Assembly (NCBI RefSeq): GCF_958431955.1
Contig: NZ_CAUASN010000007.1
Location: 1 to 64,000, forward strand
Direction of reading: 5' to 3'
Source of the DNA: an uncultured Adlercreutzia sp.
GTDB taxonomy: Bacteria; Actinomycetota; Coriobacteriia; Coriobacteriales; Eggerthellaceae
Length of the DNA: 64,000 bases
How positions within the stretch are numbered: position 1 is the first letter of the stretch; each line of letters opens with the position of its first letter. Under the pieces are notes generated by a model. The model was not told the DNA's origin, did no database searches, and saw only the letters and a program-made list of their open reading frames with translations. Positions 62,971 through 64,000 of the stretch are shown here, in pieces. The position numbers and the translations under genes are program-made.

Positions 62971-64000
62971 TGGCTCTGATTGTCGCGAAGTTCGGGGGAA
63001 CCTCGGTCGCGTCGCCCGAGCGCATCAAGAACGTCGCCAAGCGCCTCGTGCGCATACGCCAGGCCGGCGACGAGGTAGTGGCCGTGGTCTCGGCTATGGG
63101 CAAGACCACTGACGAGCTCATGGGCCTTGCCAGCGCCGTCACTGGCGCGCCTCCGGCCCGCGAGCTCGACCGGCTGCTGTCCACGGGCGAGCAGGTGTCC
63201 ATGACCCTTCTGGCCATGGCCATCGAGGCGCTCGGCTACAAGTCCATGAGCTTCACCGGCCGCCAGGCGGGCATCGAGACCGACGGCACCCACAACAAGG
63301 CGAAGATCATCAAGGTGCACAACGAGCGCATCTTGGACGCCCTCGACGCGGGCTACATTCCCGTCGTGGCGGGTTTCCAGGGGATCGATGCCAACGGCGA
63401 CATCACCACCCTCGGCCGCGGCGGCTCGGACACCACGGCGGTGGCCATCGCCTGGGGCATCAACGCCGACGTGTGCGAGATCTACTCCGATGTGGACGGC
63501 GTCTACACCACCGACCCGCGCGTGGCGCCCCGCGCCCGCAAGCTCGACTCGGTCTGCTACGACGACATGCTGGAGCTCTCCAGCGCCGGCTCGGGCGTCC
63601 TGCAGAGCCGCGCGGTGGAGTTCGCGCGCAAATGGAAGGTGGTCATCCACTCCCGCTCGGCGTTCTCCGAGGCGGAAGGCACCTATATCAAGGAGGAGTA
63701 CGAAATGGAAGAAGCCGTCATCACCGGCATCGCCAGCGACACGTCCGAGGTGAAGGTCACCGTGCGCGGGCTGCCCGACGCGCCCGCCGTGGCCGCGAAG
63801 ATGTTCTCCGCCCTGGCCGCCAACAACGTGAACCTCGACATGATCATCCAGAACGTGGCCGAAGGCGGCGTCACCGACATCTCGTTCACCACTCCAGGCG
63901 CCGACCTGGCCCGGGCGGCGGAGACCCTCGAGCGCATCGTCCCCGAGATCGGCGCGCGCGAGTTCATCGTGGACGAGGACATCGCGAAGGTGAGTTTGGT
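62971..64000 (+). CDS. lysC: Aspartate kinase, N-terminal part (continues past the window)
   Basis: Aspartate kinase phosphorylates aspartate, the first step to lysine, threonine, methionine and diaminopimelate. The visible 343 residues have the kinase motif [10 protein letters not shown] (6-15), [34 protein letters not shown] and [13 protein letters not shown]. An ACT regulatory region (from about 255, [15 protein letters not shown]) follows. AAGGAG lies eight bases before the ATG. The C-terminal ACT region is cut off by the end of the window. Confidence 0.95.

Overview
This is high-GC chromosomal DNA from an anaerobic actinobacterium, most likely class Coriobacteriia, family Eggerthellaceae (Eggerthella, Gordonibacter, Adlercreutzia or a relative). 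The genus cannot be fixed from the window. The placement rests on several traits seen together: twin-arginine (Tat) exported FAD flavoproteins each next to a multi-membrane-pass LuxR regulator, a Tat-exported molybdopterin oxidoreductase with its chaperone, molybdenum cofactor genes, an oleate hydratase, and an RplQ with a long Ala/Lys/Glu tail. No rRNA, tRNA, CRISPR array, prophage or complete insertion sequence was seen.

Layout. 1-3 kb: end of the large ribosomal operon (rpsK end, rpsD, rpoA, rplQ), then a small acidic orphan protein. 3-8.4 kb: ecfT, an EamA exporter, oleate hydratase and enolase. 8.4-12 kb: a membrane LuxR regulator divergent from a Tat lipoprotein flavoprotein. 12-20.3 kb: a TIGR00300/ornithine-cyclodeaminase-type enzyme, moeA, mog, alanine racemase, uracil-DNA glycosylase, CorA and FolC. 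20.3-23.1 kb: hpf-acpP and nhaA. 23.1-30.2 kb: an accessory respiratory island with a MarR regulator, an exported nicotinamidase-like hydrolase, two exported rhodanese-like lipoproteins and a TorD-type chaperone, all divergent from a molybdopterin oxidoreductase and its frameshifted iron-sulfur subunit. 30.2-33.4 kb: csoR-copA copper efflux. 33.4-40.4 kb: glmU, prs, pth, an MFS transporter, a repeat-rich intergenic region and an ABC-F ATPase. 40.5-43.8 kb: a second flavoprotein/LuxR pair. 43.8-48.6 kb: YigZ, two MATE exporters and an AraC regulator. 48.6-48.9 kb: a candidate type I toxin/antisense-RNA module. 48.9-51.8 kb: queD-queE-queC-queF. 52-58.6 kb: a RecJ-RecQ fusion, Rel and a metallo-beta-lactamase-fold hydrolase. 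58.7-64 kb: a PiT phosphate transporter with its DUF47 partner, a TRIC-like channel, a zinc-dependent phospholipase C-like protein and the start of lysC.

How the genes fit together. MoeA and Mog make the cofactor needed by the oxidoreductase, and the TorD-like protein would guard that enzyme before Tat export. The rhodanese-like neighbours suggest, but do not prove, a sulfur substrate. A 24-bp near-perfect palindrome sits across both divergent promoters of this island and is the natural target of its MarR protein. The copper operon has a perfect 23-bp palindrome inside its promoter.

The most unusual observations are the 42-aa toxin with a convergent antisense RNA, the MarR-palindrome-controlled island with its exported nicotinamidase-like enzyme, the RecJ-RecQ fusion, and three intergenic long-armed inverted repeats (13.2, 38.3 and 51.8 kb) with arms of 25-29 nt and 80-108 nt spacers. 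Three genes (ecfT, the EamA exporter and the second MATE exporter) start 6-8 nt after a promoter -10 box and may be translated from leaderless mRNA.
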